DNA of 60,442 nucleotides from JANNYA01 sp031422315 (GTDB lineage: Bacteria > Pseudomonadota > Gammaproteobacteria > Xanthomonadales > SZUA-5), in NCBI GenBank assembly GCA_031422315.1, contig JANOQN010000075.1, positions 1 to 60,442 of the forward strand, given 5' to 3'. A program made the translations under genes and the position numbers. This document shows positions 17,801-26,695 of the stretch, piece by piece. Below the pieces are notes generated by a model. The model was not told the origin of the DNA, did not search any database, and worked only from the letters and a program-made list of their open reading frames with translations. Each line of letters starts with the position of its first letter. The first letter of the stretch is position 1.

Positions 17801-18075
17801 TCAATTGCGCGCGCATCAATAAAGTCGCCGAAGGCCGCCCACACGTGGTTGATATGATGAAGAACGGCGAAATTGCGTTTATCGTCAACACCACCGAAGG
17901 CCGCCAAGCAATTGCTGATTCTTACTCAATTCGCCGCGAAGCATTGCAACATCGCATTACTTACACGACCACCATTCCCGGCGGCTTGGCCATTGTGCAT
18001 TCGCTAGAGCACGAGCATTCGCCAGCCGTGCACACGCTGCGCGGCTTACATGCTGAGCTGCCGATTGCTAGTTAG
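14845..18075 (+). CDS. carB: carbamoyl-phosphate synthase large chain
   Basis: About 1076 residues from the ATG at 14845 ([30 protein letters not shown]), the normal CarB length. The TTG at 14833 is less likely. Two ATP-grasp halves (about 1-400 and 550-930) show the duplicated [17 protein letters not shown]-type motif, and the C-terminal domain (about 935-1070) is the MGS-like allosteric domain. It makes carbamoyl phosphate for pyrimidine and arginine synthesis with the small subunit CarA. carA is not adjacent; upstream lie the divergent vapBC genes. greA follows 70 bp downstream. Confidence 0.97.
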   Translation: [1076 protein letters not shown]

Positions 18076-18145
18076 CTTGTCAAGTGAAGCTAACAAGCTA
18101 CCTAACTATTTAACTTTCTGACGTACTTATCGAACGGACACCTAG

Positions 18146-18619
18146 ATGAAACGATTACCTCTAACCGCCATTGGCGCAAAGCGCTTGCAACATGAACTTG
18201 ATGAGCTCAAAGCGCTGCGCCCCGTGATTGTCAACGCGATTGCCGAAGCGCGCGCGCACGGCGATCTAAAAGAAAACGCCGAGTACCACGCCGCTAGGGA
18301 GCAGCAAGGCATGAACGAGGCGCGCATTGCGCAGATTGATGGCGCACTCGGCATGGCTGAAATCATCGACCCAACCACGCTCAACGCCGGTGATCGCATC
18401 GTGTTTGGCGCAACGGTTGATTTAGTCGATCTAGACACCGAAGAGAAGCTCAGCTATCAAATCGTCGGCGAATTGGAAGCCGATCCAAAGCACAAACGCC
18501 TCAGCATTACCAGCCCAGTCGCGCGCGCGCTGATTGGTAAACATACCGGCGATAGCGTTGATGTCGTTACGCCAGGCGGAACCCGTTCGGTGGAAGTTCT
18601 AGCTGTTCGGTACAGCTAA
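18146..18619 (+). CDS. greA: transcription elongation factor GreA
   Basis: 157 residues, full length. The N-terminal coiled coil carries the acidic tip region (ARAHGDLKENAEYHAAREQQ, residues about 36-55), which enters the RNA polymerase secondary channel to restart backtracked complexes. The C-terminal globular domain ends with HTGDSVDVVTPGGTRSVEVL. The carB-greA order is common in this group. Cytoplasmic. Confidence 0.97.
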   Translation: MKRLPLTAIGAKRLQHELDELKALRPVIVNAIAEARAHGDLKENAEYHAAREQQGMNEARIAQIDGALGMAEIIDPTTLNAGDRIVFGATVDLVDLDTEEKLSYQIVGELEADPKHKRLSITSPVARALIGKHTGDSVDVVTPGGTRSVEVLAVRYS

Positions 18620-18637
18620 GTTGTAAGCAAACTCGCA

Positions 18638-19789
18638 ATGTACACGCAGTGCCCCGATTGCTTAAGCATCTATAAAACTCATCTAGCTTTGTTGAAAAGC
18701 GGGCACGGGCAGCTGCGCTGTGGGCATTGCGGTAGCGTGTTTGACGCGCTGCCTAGTTTGATTGAAAACCTGCCGGATGGGTTTGATATTGGCTCAAGCC
18801 AGCTGCTGCCTCGCACCGAAGCGGATGTTGCCCCGCCAGTGCTAGCGATGCCGCTGTTTGAGCCGCTCGACACGAATTTCGAATTAAAGCTAGACGAAGA
18901 TGAGGTTCTTGTTCGCAAACACGCAAGTTCCGACATCAGTAAATCAGAACCCGAAAAACCGCGCATTGAACCTACTCTTGATGATGAGTGGGCCGAATTT
19001 CAGCGCCACGCGGCACACATTGAAACACCGGATTTGCGCGCCTCCGATGCGCTTTCCAGCCGCGCCCAGCGCTACACCTCAAAACCTACCGCATCTGTGC
19101 CCGAGCCGCGTGCCAGCTACTCACTCGATGCAAAGCCCGGCAAAGCGCCCGTGCAAATCCAAAGCAATCCGTATTCGCCTAGTATTGGCCGTGGCGCGCG
19201 TGCAGATATACCAGCAGCTCTAGCCAGCAAGCCTGAGCAACGACGTGCCGAACCGGTCATGGCGGCTGACCGCAGCCCACGCCAGCCAAATCATGTGCGC
19301 TCAGCCACGCCTTGGATCGTCAGCAGCATGCTGCTTGCACTACTTTTGATCGGCCAAATTGCCTACTACGAACGCAACACGATTTTGCGATACGAACCCG
19401 CGCGGCCCTGGCTTGAGCGCGGCTGCAAAATTTTCGCTTGCCAAATGCCGCTGCGTTTTGACCCACTGAGTTTGATGGTGCTAGATCGCGACGTAAAACC
19501 ACACCCAGCCGCAAAAGGCGCGCTGATGATTTCCGCCAGCATTAAAAACACCGCCGAGTTTGCCCAGGCCTATCCACTGGTCGAAATTAAACTGACCGAT
19601 CTAGGTGGCAAACAGGTCGCGCTGCGTCGATTTAGCCCCAGCGAATATCTGCAAGATCAATCCGCCTTCGCAGCCGGCCTGCCGAGCGGCGCCAGCTTAC
19701 CGATTGTGTTCGAAGTGCAAGACCCGGGCCGAGAAGCGGTCAATTTTGAGTTTGCGTTTTTGTCGGAAATGGTGACTGCGCGAGAGTAA
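18638..19789 (+). CDS. zinc-ribbon DUF3426 membrane protein
   Basis: 383 residues. It begins with an MJ0042-type zinc ribbon (C5-x2-C8 in CPDC and C29-x2-C32 in CGHC). A long Pro/Ala-rich acidic linker follows (about 45-225), then one membrane segment near residues 226-244 (PWIVSSMLLALLLIGQIAYY) and a DUF3426 domain (about 265-380). The topology predicts a cytoplasmic zinc finger and a periplasmic domain. It starts 18 bp after greA and may be co-transcribed. DUF3426 proteins are common in gamma- and betaproteobacteria, with no established function. Confidence 0.85.
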   Translation: MYTQCPDCLSIYKTHLALLKSGHGQLRCGHCGSVFDALPSLIENLPDGFDIGSSQLLPRTEADVAPPVLAMPLFEPLDTNFELKLDEDEVLVRKHASSDISKSEPEKPRIEPTLDDEWAEFQRHAAHIETPDLRASDALSSRAQRYTSKPTASVPEPRASYSLDAKPGKAPVQIQSNPYSPSIGRGARADIPAALASKPEQRRAEPVMAADRSPRQPNHVRSATPWIVSSMLLALLLIGQIAYYERNTILRYEPARPWLERGCKIFACQMPLRFDPLSLMVLDRDVKPHPAAKGALMISASIKNTAEFAQAYPLVEIKLTDLGGKQVALRRFSPSEYLQDQSAFAAGLPSGASLPIVFEVQDPGREAVNFEFAFLSEMVTARE

Positions 19790-19821
19790 ATTAAATGCCG
19801 GATGGCAACTGGCTGGCAAAC

Positions 19822-22800
19822 CTAATACTGCTCCCCACCCTGCTCTTCCACCAATCTTGCTGCAATATAGCCAAACTCAACCGAGGCTACGCCACCGACG
19901 CCTAAGAGTGCACGCTTACACTCGGCGGTTGCGGCGATGCGCCATGGCTTTGCTAGATCGAGCGTGGTGACACCGATTGCCGCGCCGGCAGCATCTTGCA
20001 AAGTAGTGACGAGCGCGATTTTGGCTTCGCCAGGATAGGCGCTGAGTACAGCTTTTAAATTTTGCGCGAAGCTTTTGCCGGCGCCGCTGATGTGTAGCGT
20101 GGCACTGGCGCTGGCTATTGTAAGCGCTTGATTCAATCGATACGCCATTTTAGTTTTCAGCTGCCAGCTGGATGAAAACGGATCAAAATTTGCGGTGCCC
20201 GCGATCAAGACGTTCTCGCCGACTTTCAATAAATCGGCATATCTTGCCGCGTTGTCTTTAAAAAAGCCGACTTCAATACTGGTGCCGGATGCATCGCTGA
20301 GCTTGGCAAATACCATTGCTTCCCTTCGGCGCAGCGCTTCTATTTCACCGACAATAATCGTGATGCCCTCGCCGCGAATGCCGCGCGACACTTGCCCGTC
20401 GGCTCTAGGCGGCGGCGGTGGCCGTTCAACTACGCTACGCACGCTGGCGCAATTGAGTGCGGCTAGCTCGGCTTTGAGCGCATCCAGCGGATGCCCGGAA
20501 AAGTAGGATCCGAGCACCGTTTTTTCGCGTTTTAACAGCTCAACTGGATCAAATTCAGCCACTTGCGCCAGCGCTTTGGGTACTTTAGGCGCGCTGAGGG
20601 CGCTGCCAAATAGATCACTTTGCCCGGCTTCAGCGGCTTTGCTGGTTTGCTCGCTGGCTTTGAGCGCATCGGTCAAATTTGCATGCAGCTGCGCGCGGTG
20701 ATTAGCTAAGGAATCAAGCGCACCCGAGTCAATCAATGCTTCCATGACGCGCCGATTGGGCCGGGCGTTCGCTACGCGTTGAACGAAGTCAAAAATGTCA
20801 GTAAACGGACCGGCTTTGCGAGCAGCGGCAATTTCTTGGCACACTGCGTGGCCTACGCCTTTGATTGCACCCAGCCCGTAACGAATGGTTAACGGCGCAT
20901 CGCTTGCTGCAAATTCAAACTGTGAGCACTGCACGTCAGGCGGCAAAATTCGCAGGTTAAATTCGCGCGCGTCAATCAAAAAGTCGACAATTTTATCGGT
21001 GTTATCCGCCTCGGACGTCAGCACGGCGGCGATAAATTCCGCTGGGTAATGTTGCTTCAGCCACGCGGTTTGAAAGGTGACCAGCGCGTAGGCTGCCGAG
21101 TGTGATTTGTTAAAACCGTACTCGGCGAATTTTTCCATCAGATCAAAAATGGCCGTTGCAACAACGCCATCGACTTGATTGTTGACTGAGCCTTCAACAA
21201 AGCTAGCGCGCTGCTTTGCCATTTTGTCGGCTTCTTTCTTGCCCATCGCTCGGCGCAGCATATCGGCGCCGCCCAGGCTGTAGTTCGCTAGCGTGCGCGC
21301 GATCTGCATGACCTGTTCTTGGTAGACGATAACGCCATAAGTTTCCTTAAGACATTCCTCTAACGATGCGTGCGCGTACACCACTTCTCGGCGCCCGTGT
21401 TTGCGCTCGACGAATTCATCGACCATGCCTGATTGCAACGGGCCGGGCCGAAAAAGTGCGCCGAGCGCAATGATGTCCTCAAACACATTCGGCTTCAGTT
21501 TGCGCGCCAGCTCTTTCATGCCGCGCGATTCCAGCTGGAAAATCGCGGTGGTATGCCCGGTGCACAGCAACGCAAAGGTGTCCGGATCATCCAGTGGAAT
21601 CGTGTTGATATCGATCAGCGGCTTATTTTCCAACTGCATCCGCTTGTTCACAGCTTTAACGGCCCAGTCAATAATCGTCAGCGTGCGCAGGCCTAAAAAG
21701 TCGAACTTGACTAGGCCAATACTCTCAACGTCATCTTTATCAAACTGGGTAACCGGAAGTTCACCGACCGACCCGGGATCGAAGCCTTCGGAATACATCG
21801 GGCTAAAATCAGTCAGCGCGGAGGGCGCAATAATCACGCCGCCCGCGTGTTTACCGGCGTTGCGGGTCAAGCCTTCGAGTTGCAGCGCTAAATCAATCAG
21901 CGCTCGTGCCTCATCATCACGCGAGATTAAATCGGCCAGCTCTTGCGATTCTTTTAGCGCCGCGCTGAGCTTGATGCCGAGCGTATTCGGGATCAGCTTG
22001 GCGATTGCATCGGTACGCGGATAGCTCATGCCGAGCACGCGGCCGGCATCGCGGATACACGCTTTCGCGGCCATGGTGCCGAAGGTAATAATTTGGCTGA
22101 CTTTTTCCGCGCCGTACAGATCGGATACGTGTTGAATCACTTCATCACGCCGATCCATACAAAAATCGACGTCGAAATCCGGCATCGACACCCGCTCAGG
22201 ATTCAAGAAGCGCTCAAACAGAAGGCCGTATTGAATCGGGTCTAGATCGGTAATCAACAAGGCGTAGGCCACTAAACTGCCGGCGCCCGAACCGCGCCCT
22301 GGGCCTACGGGTATGCCGTTTTCCTTGGCCCAGCGGATGAATTCTGACACGATCAAAAAGTAGCCGGCAAAACCCATGCGGTTAATCACGCCAATTTCCA
22401 GCTCAAGCCGGGCGTGGTAATCCGCTTCAGAACAGGCCATGCGGCCCAGGCGAGTCAGCATTGCTAGCCGATTCGCCAAGCCGGAGCGGCATTCGCTGGC
22501 TAAAAAATCATCCGCGCTATTGCCGCTTGGAGTCGGGAATTTCGGTAAAAAATAGGTTCCTAACTGCAAGCTGGCATTGCAGCGTTTGGCGAACTCCAGC
22601 GTGTTATCTAACGCTTCGGGTAAGTCAGCAAAGCGCTGACGCATTATTTCAACGCTGGTCAAGCATTGCAATCTTGTGTGCAACTTTGGGCGATTCGGAT
22701 CGGCCAACACATAGCCAGCGCCAATGCACACGCGCGCTTCGTGGGCATCGAAATCATCCAGGCCACGTTCTTCTTCAACCGAATTTGCAGACTCTGGCCG

Positions 22801-23430
22801 CGTTTTGATAAAGCACGCCAAATTAGTCGCCACCGCTGGCAAACCCAGTTTGACTGATAGCTCCGCCAGCTGCAGCACGCTTTCATTTTCATGCGGGCGT
22901 CCACATCGGGAAAGCTCAATATATAGGCGATCATCAAATACCTGCGCCCAACGTGATAGGCGCTCTTTGGCGATACTTTCATGGCCATCTATCAGCGCCA
23001 GGCCGACGTTAGAATCATAGCCAGTGAGCGCCAACAGACCCTGGCTAAGCTCAGGCTGGGCGTCAAACCATTGCCAATGCAGCGCTGGATCAGCGGATTT
23101 TTCACGCTCCAGCCAGGCTTTCGAAAGCAATCGACATAAATTCAAGTAGCCGCTGCGATTTTGCGCATACAGCGAGCAGCGGCTGGTTACGCCATCAACA
23201 ATTATTCGGCAATCGGCCGCAATAATTGGTTTGACGCCCGCCGATTCAGCCGCTTTAAAAAACTTCACTAGCCCATACAAATTCAGCTCATCGCTGAGCG
23301 CAATCGCCGGCATGCCCATTGCCACTGCGGTTTTCAGCAGATTCGGCAGGCGAATAGTGGAGTCAATCAGCGAGAACTCAGAATGCACCCGCAGCGGAAC
23401 ATAGCGCCCCGATGGTTCAACGATAGCCAT
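19822..23430 (-). CDS. dnaE: DNA polymerase III alpha subunit
   Basis: 1202 residues, close to the usual DnaE length of 1160-1190. The PHP domain lies at the N-terminus (LRVHSEFSLIDS, ALSDELNLYG). The polymerase catalytic carboxylates are in PDFDVDF at D418 and D420, with VGPGRGSGAGSLVAYAL preceding. Fingers, the helix-hairpin-helix (YGLGAIKGVG) and the OB fold near residues 990-1080 follow, with a Pro-rich linker (PPPPP). It is the replicative polymerase. It is probably dnaE1 rather than the mutagenic DnaE2, judged from the full-length C-terminal OB and tail domain. The start at 23430 reads MAIVEPSGRYVPLRVHSEFS. Confidence 0.96.
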   Translation of the reverse strand: MAIVEPSGRYVPLRVHSEFSLIDSTIRLPNLLKTAVAMGMPAIALSDELNLYGLVKFFKAAESAGVKPIIAADCRIIVDGVTSRCSLYAQNRSGYLNLCRLLSKAWLEREKSADPALHWQWFDAQPELSQGLLALTGYDSNVGLALIDGHESIAKERLSRWAQVFDDRLYIELSRCGRPHENESVLQLAELSVKLGLPAVATNLACFIKTRPESANSVEEERGLDDFDAHEARVCIGAGYVLADPNRPKLHTRLQCLTSVEIMRQRFADLPEALDNTLEFAKRCNASLQLGTYFLPKFPTPSGNSADDFLASECRSGLANRLAMLTRLGRMACSEADYHARLELEIGVINRMGFAGYFLIVSEFIRWAKENGIPVGPGRGSGAGSLVAYALLITDLDPIQYGLLFERFLNPERVSMPDFDVDFCMDRRDEVIQHVSDLYGAEKVSQIITFGTMAAKACIRDAGRVLGMSYPRTDAIAKLIPNTLGIKLSAALKESQELADLISRDDEARALIDLALQLEGLTRNAGKHAGGVIIAPSALTDFSPMYSEGFDPGSVGELPVTQFDKDDVESIGLVKFDFLGLRTLTIIDWAVKAVNKRMQLENKPLIDINTIPLDDPDTFALLCTGHTTAIFQLESRGMKELARKLKPNVFEDIIALGALFRPGPLQSGMVDEFVERKHGRREVVYAHASLEECLKETYGVIVYQEQVMQIARTLANYSLGGADMLRRAMGKKEADKMAKQRASFVEGSVNNQVDGVVATAIFDLMEKFAEYGFNKSHSAAYALVTFQTAWLKQHYPAEFIAAVLTSEADNTDKIVDFLIDAREFNLRILPPDVQCSQFEFAASDAPLTIRYGLGAIKGVGHAVCQEIAAARKAGPFTDIFDFVQRVANARPNRRVMEALIDSGALDSLANHRAQLHANLTDALKASEQTSKAAEAGQSDLFGSALSAPKVPKALAQVAEFDPVELLKREKTVLGSYFSGHPLDALKAELAALNCASVRSVVERPPPPPRADGQVSRGIRGEGITIIVGEIEALRRREAMVFAKLSDASGTSIEVGFFKDNAARYADLLKVGENVLIAGTANFDPFSSSWQLKTKMAYRLNQALTIASASATLHISGAGKSFAQNLKAVLSAYPGEAKIALVTTLQDAAGAAIGVTTLDLAKPWRIAATAECKRALLGVGGVASVEFGYIAARLVEEQGGEQY

Positions 23431-23435
23431 TGATG

Positions 23436-23831
23436 CTACTTAGGCTCGGAAAACCCGATATCCCGCCTAGCTACCGAAATGCTCACGGTAAAGCCGGAAA
23501 TTACATCAATTAGCGTCATGATCGTCAGCAAGAAAAACGCCCCATTTGCGGCCCTTGCGACTAGCAAAAGCTCCAGCAAGCACACCACAAACAGCGCCAA
23601 TGACAGCACGTGATCCAAAATCGACGCGGTGCCTGTGCGGGTAGATTTCAGCACTTCAAAATACAAAAACAACAGCCCAATCGCAGCGCCAATATCGCCT
23701 GCAGTCAGCGCAAACGCCCCGCCTGACGGCAGCGTGGCAGAGAACCACGTCTGGCTAAGCCCGCCATCGACGAAGAACATCAAGATATTCAATAGTGCAA
23801 ACGGTATAAGAAGCAGTGGAAACGCGGCCAT
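23436..23831 (-). CDS. small four-helix membrane protein
   Basis: 131 residues from the ATG at 23831. Four hydrophobic segments (about 3-22, 36-55, 68-88 and 93-115) span nearly the whole protein, which ends SVARRDIGFSEPK. The preceding residues (PASPNFEHA) look coding, so the true start may be the TTG at 23861. The open frame continues to 24098, but that part is Cys-rich, overlaps the divergent gene and looks non-coding. A conserved membrane-protein type with no known function. It lies 5 bp after dnaE in reverse order, so it is transcribed ahead of dnaE. Confidence 0.65.
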   Translation of the reverse strand: MAAFPLLLIPFALLNILMFFVDGGLSQTWFSATLPSGGAFALTAGDIGAAIGLLFLYFEVLKSTRTGTASILDHVLSLALFVVCLLELLLVARAANGAFFLLTIMTLIDVISGFTVSISVARRDIGFSEPK

Positions 23832-24050
23832 GGCGTGCTCGAAATTAGGGCTAGCGGGCAAGGATAGCTTATCTGGCTTGTTTGCGGCCTGAGGCGTTTC
23901 AATCGCACTGTGATTTACGATTTCGTGGGCTGGTGGTGAGCATCGCGAACCCCAGCAAGAAATAGCGACATCCTTGCAGCGTGCCTTTTGACCCAGGCGG
24001 TTGCTAGAGCCTCGCAGACAACCGAACTCGCAAAATAGCATCATCCGCGC

Positions 24051-25352
24051 ATGAGCGAAAACCATCAAATCCCAACCGACACTACGCCCGTCTGGCAAAT
24101 CGAACTGCTGCTTTCCGGTGGTTTAATCTTTGGCGTTTTTCAAATCATTGACTGGGTCGACCGCATGTTTGCCGATTTTTATGGCGTGCTCGATGGCGCG
24201 CCTGGACAAGTTATTGCAAGCGTTTACTTGTTGGCACTTTGCGCGCTATTTGCACTCGGCGCAGCATTTTCGATGCACCTATTGATGCGCAGCTTTTGGG
24301 TAGCATTGATTGGTATACGTTCAATCTGGCCAAACGGTGTACGCTGGACTGAAGTATCGCGCTCCGCACGCACGACTCAATTTATGCAAAGACACTTGCC
24401 CAGCCTGCCAGAAGCGATTGAAAACGCAGATAACAGCTCGACCTTGATTTTCGCCTGCGGCATCGCGCTCGTTGGATTAGTCTCATTTTCGGCCGCAACG
24501 ATCATATTGCTCATGCTAATTTCAGCCTTGCTGGCGTTTTCACTGCCTAATTTTGGCAGCCATTTCAATTGGTTTTTGTTTGTATTGACAGCGTTTTTTG
24601 GCAGCTTGCTATTGGTACAGCTCATAGATCGGCTAGTTGGTGCGCGCGTGTCCGATAGCAGCTTTTCCGGGCGTGCGCTAACGAAATTGATTGGATTGCA
24701 AAAGTACATGATGCCGCGCTCAATTAGCCTGATGACCACGGTTATGACGAGCAATTTTGGTAGGGTGCGCGGCGTGGTTTTAATGGTATCGGCGAGCTGG
24801 CTGTTGATATTTTTGGTGGAAATGCGAATCGATCTTAAAGCTGATTCTGTCATGAGCTACTTCACTCGTTATTTGCCCCAAACGAGCAATACCAGCATGC
24901 AGACCGAGCATTATCGCGATCAACGTACAGATGGCGCGCAAGTCAGCTCGCCGTTTTTGGCGAAAATGATCGTCACCGATAGTTATCAGCAGCTATTTGT
25001 ACCTTATCGGCATGCGCACTTTGAACAGCTGATTAGCGAACGTTGCCCGGCAGTAGCAAAGCGGCCAAAAAACCAAAAGACTACCAACGCAGGCGAGCCC
25101 GAACGCGTCCAGACTTTGCTAGCGTGCCTAAAAACTGAGCTAAAGCCAACGCTTGACCAGCAATCCATCAGCGCAAATTTTCAGCTCACCAGTGACGCGG
25201 CCACCAAAGCGCCGCAGCTGATGCTGATGATCGACGTGCGCGAGCTGGCGCTTGGCGAGCACGAAGTTGCGATTCAATTCCCGTCGCTTTCAAAAAGAGA
25301 TACAAACCAAGCGATCAAGTTAGAGACTGTAAGAATCAAGTTTTGGCGATAG
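24051..25352 (+). CDS. hypothetical multi-spanning membrane protein
   Basis: 433 residues. Five or six hydrophobic segments lie in the first two-thirds (about 18-38, 57-85, 132-165, 176-198 and 246-262). A soluble, probably periplasmic, region of about 165 residues follows (YRDQRTDGAQVSSPFLAKMIVTDSYQQLFVPYRHAHFEQLI). No catalytic motif was recognised. Divergent from the membrane protein before it. Function unknown. Confidence 0.7.
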   Translation: MSENHQIPTDTTPVWQIELLLSGGLIFGVFQIIDWVDRMFADFYGVLDGAPGQVIASVYLLALCALFALGAAFSMHLLMRSFWVALIGIRSIWPNGVRWTEVSRSARTTQFMQRHLPSLPEAIENADNSSTLIFACGIALVGLVSFSAATIILLMLISALLAFSLPNFGSHFNWFLFVLTAFFGSLLLVQLIDRLVGARVSDSSFSGRALTKLIGLQKYMMPRSISLMTTVMTSNFGRVRGVVLMVSASWLLIFLVEMRIDLKADSVMSYFTRYLPQTSNTSMQTEHYRDQRTDGAQVSSPFLAKMIVTDSYQQLFVPYRHAHFEQLISERCPAVAKRPKNQKTTNAGEPERVQTLLACLKTELKPTLDQQSISANFQLTSDAATKAPQLMLMIDVRELALGEHEVAIQFPSLSKRDTNQAIKLETVRIKFWR

Positions 25353-25463
25353 CGCACCGCGTCTACCCTAAAATTTGTTTGTTTTCGCCATTAGCGGCGA
25401 ACGAAACGATATGAAAATGCTGATTTGCTACAATCTACGTCCCTTTAACCACTGGACAAAACT

Positions 25464-25802
25464 GTGAACTTTAATCTCAGCGATTTTCTAACGTTCGACA
25501 AAATGATCACGCCGACTATCCTCAAGGTCATTTACTACGTCCTGATGGTAGTAGTTTTGTTAGCCGGAATTGCGGCCTTGTTTGCTGCGCTTATGTCAGG
25601 GCGCCAGATGCTTGCCGGGCTATTCAGTGCGCTTATTTTTCTGGTCCTAGGCCCTTTGATGGTGCGAATGTATTGCGAGCTGCTCGCAGTGCTGTTCGAG
25701 ATCCATAAGAACTTGCGCGAAATCAATGATCGCGGTCGTCAAACGACTGGCTATCCACAAGCACCACCACCACCACAGGCTGTTCCAGGTTGGAATAGCT
25801 AA
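25464..25802 (+). CDS. DUF4282-domain membrane protein
   Basis: 112 residues. Two hydrophobic segments (about 19-45 and 50-72) are separated by a short Gly-containing turn, followed by ELLAVLFEIHKNLREIND and a Pro-rich tail (QAPPPPQAVPGW). This matches the DUF4282 pattern of small two-helix membrane proteins with a cytosolic tail. The role is not established. A 110-bp gap separates it from the gene upstream; a hairpin follows. Confidence 0.8.
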   Translation: MNFNLSDFLTFDKMITPTILKVIYYVLMVVVLLAGIAALFAALMSGRQMLAGLFSALIFLVLGPLMVRMYCELLAVLFEIHKNLREINDRGRQTTGYPQAPPPPQAVPGWNS

Positions 25803-25816
25803 CTGCACTCACTGCG

Positions 25817-25844
25817 CAGTGAGCTCTCATTTTGAAGCTCACTG
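25817..25844. terminator. possible terminator between convergent genes
   Basis: CAGTGAGCT (25817-25825) pairs with AGCTCACTG (25836-25844) around a 10-base loop. An overlapping perfect 16-bp palindrome, CTCACTGCGCAGTGAG, lies at 25808-25823, so two folds compete. The T-run is weak. It sits between the DUF4282 gene and sufT, which converge. Confidence 0.4.
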
Positions 25845-25880
25845 AGCAATATGGGATTCGCATCGGCCTAGGCCTAGGGA

Positions 25881-26435
25881 TTACATCATGCCCGTTTCAA
25901 GCTTGGCGACATCGCTCATCATGTCCCGATTCCAGGGCGGATCGAAAGTTAGCTCCACATCGACTTCTGACATTGTTGGGATGTACTCAAGCACGCGACT
26001 GACATCGGCTACCAAGTGATCGCCCATACCACAGCCCGGCGCAGTCAGTGTTAGCTTGATATTGGCTTTGCGCACGCCCTCAAGCAATGGGGTGATATTG
26101 ACTTCATAAACCAGCCCCAAATCGACGATATTGACTGGAATTTCCGGGTCATAGCAGGTTTTAAGCTGCGACCACACCAGTTTTTCGACGTCATCATCGC
26201 TCGCATCGGCAGGCAAGCTGGGTGCTTCCATCGGCTCTTTGCCAATCGCATCGGCGTCTTCATTGGCAATGCGGAACAAATTTCCTTCGACATAAACGGT
26301 AAAACTGCCGCCTAGCGCCTGGGTGATATAACCCACACTGCCTGCGGGAAGCTCAACCTCATCGCCCGCGGGCACCAGCACGGCTTTGCAGGTGCGCTCA
26401 AAGCGTACGGGCTCACTAGTTCGGCTATAGCTCAT
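25881..26435 (-). CDS. sufT: Fe-S cluster assembly protein SufT
   Basis: 184 residues. The N-terminal part (about 1-75) is the beta-rich extension typical of SufT (PAGDEVELPAGSVGYITQALGGSFTVYV). The C-terminal MIP18/DUF59 domain follows (LKTCYDPEIPVNIVDLGLVYEV, LTLTAPGCGMGDHL with Cys133-region, and FDPPWNRDMMSDVAKLETGMM). SufT helps Fe-S cluster maturation of client proteins. The other suf genes are not in the window. It may support Fe-S enzymes such as the aconitase found further on. Confidence 0.9.
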   Translation of the reverse strand: MSYSRTSEPVRFERTCKAVLVPAGDEVELPAGSVGYITQALGGSFTVYVEGNLFRIANEDADAIGKEPMEAPSLPADASDDDVEKLVWSQLKTCYDPEIPVNIVDLGLVYEVNITPLLEGVRKANIKLTLTAPGCGMGDHLVADVSRVLEYIPTMSEVDVELTFDPPWNRDMMSDVAKLETGMM

Positions 26436-26695
26436 GCAATAAGTCCTTTATTTGGGTAACGCCCGACTGACGGCACGTTAAGGGCGGCAGTGTGAAGTGC
26501 CAGCGCCATTAAGCCAAGCGTTTATCGACCTTCGCTTGGCCTGGGTTTAATTGAAAGGCACATTACCGGCAATTATTGCTTACTTCAACACGATGACCCA
26601 AAACGCTAACAATGTGAGACTGAAATTTAAATATCACCATTTTCAAAGCCACTTTCACTTAAACTGCCGAATCAGCAAGAAACAAAGGGCAAACC

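Noticed and set aside
23861..24098. N-terminal extension of the small membrane protein at 23436
   Set aside because: Cys-rich, overlaps the divergent gene's start and lacks coding character; the downstream ATG at 23831 or TTG at 23861 is more likely.
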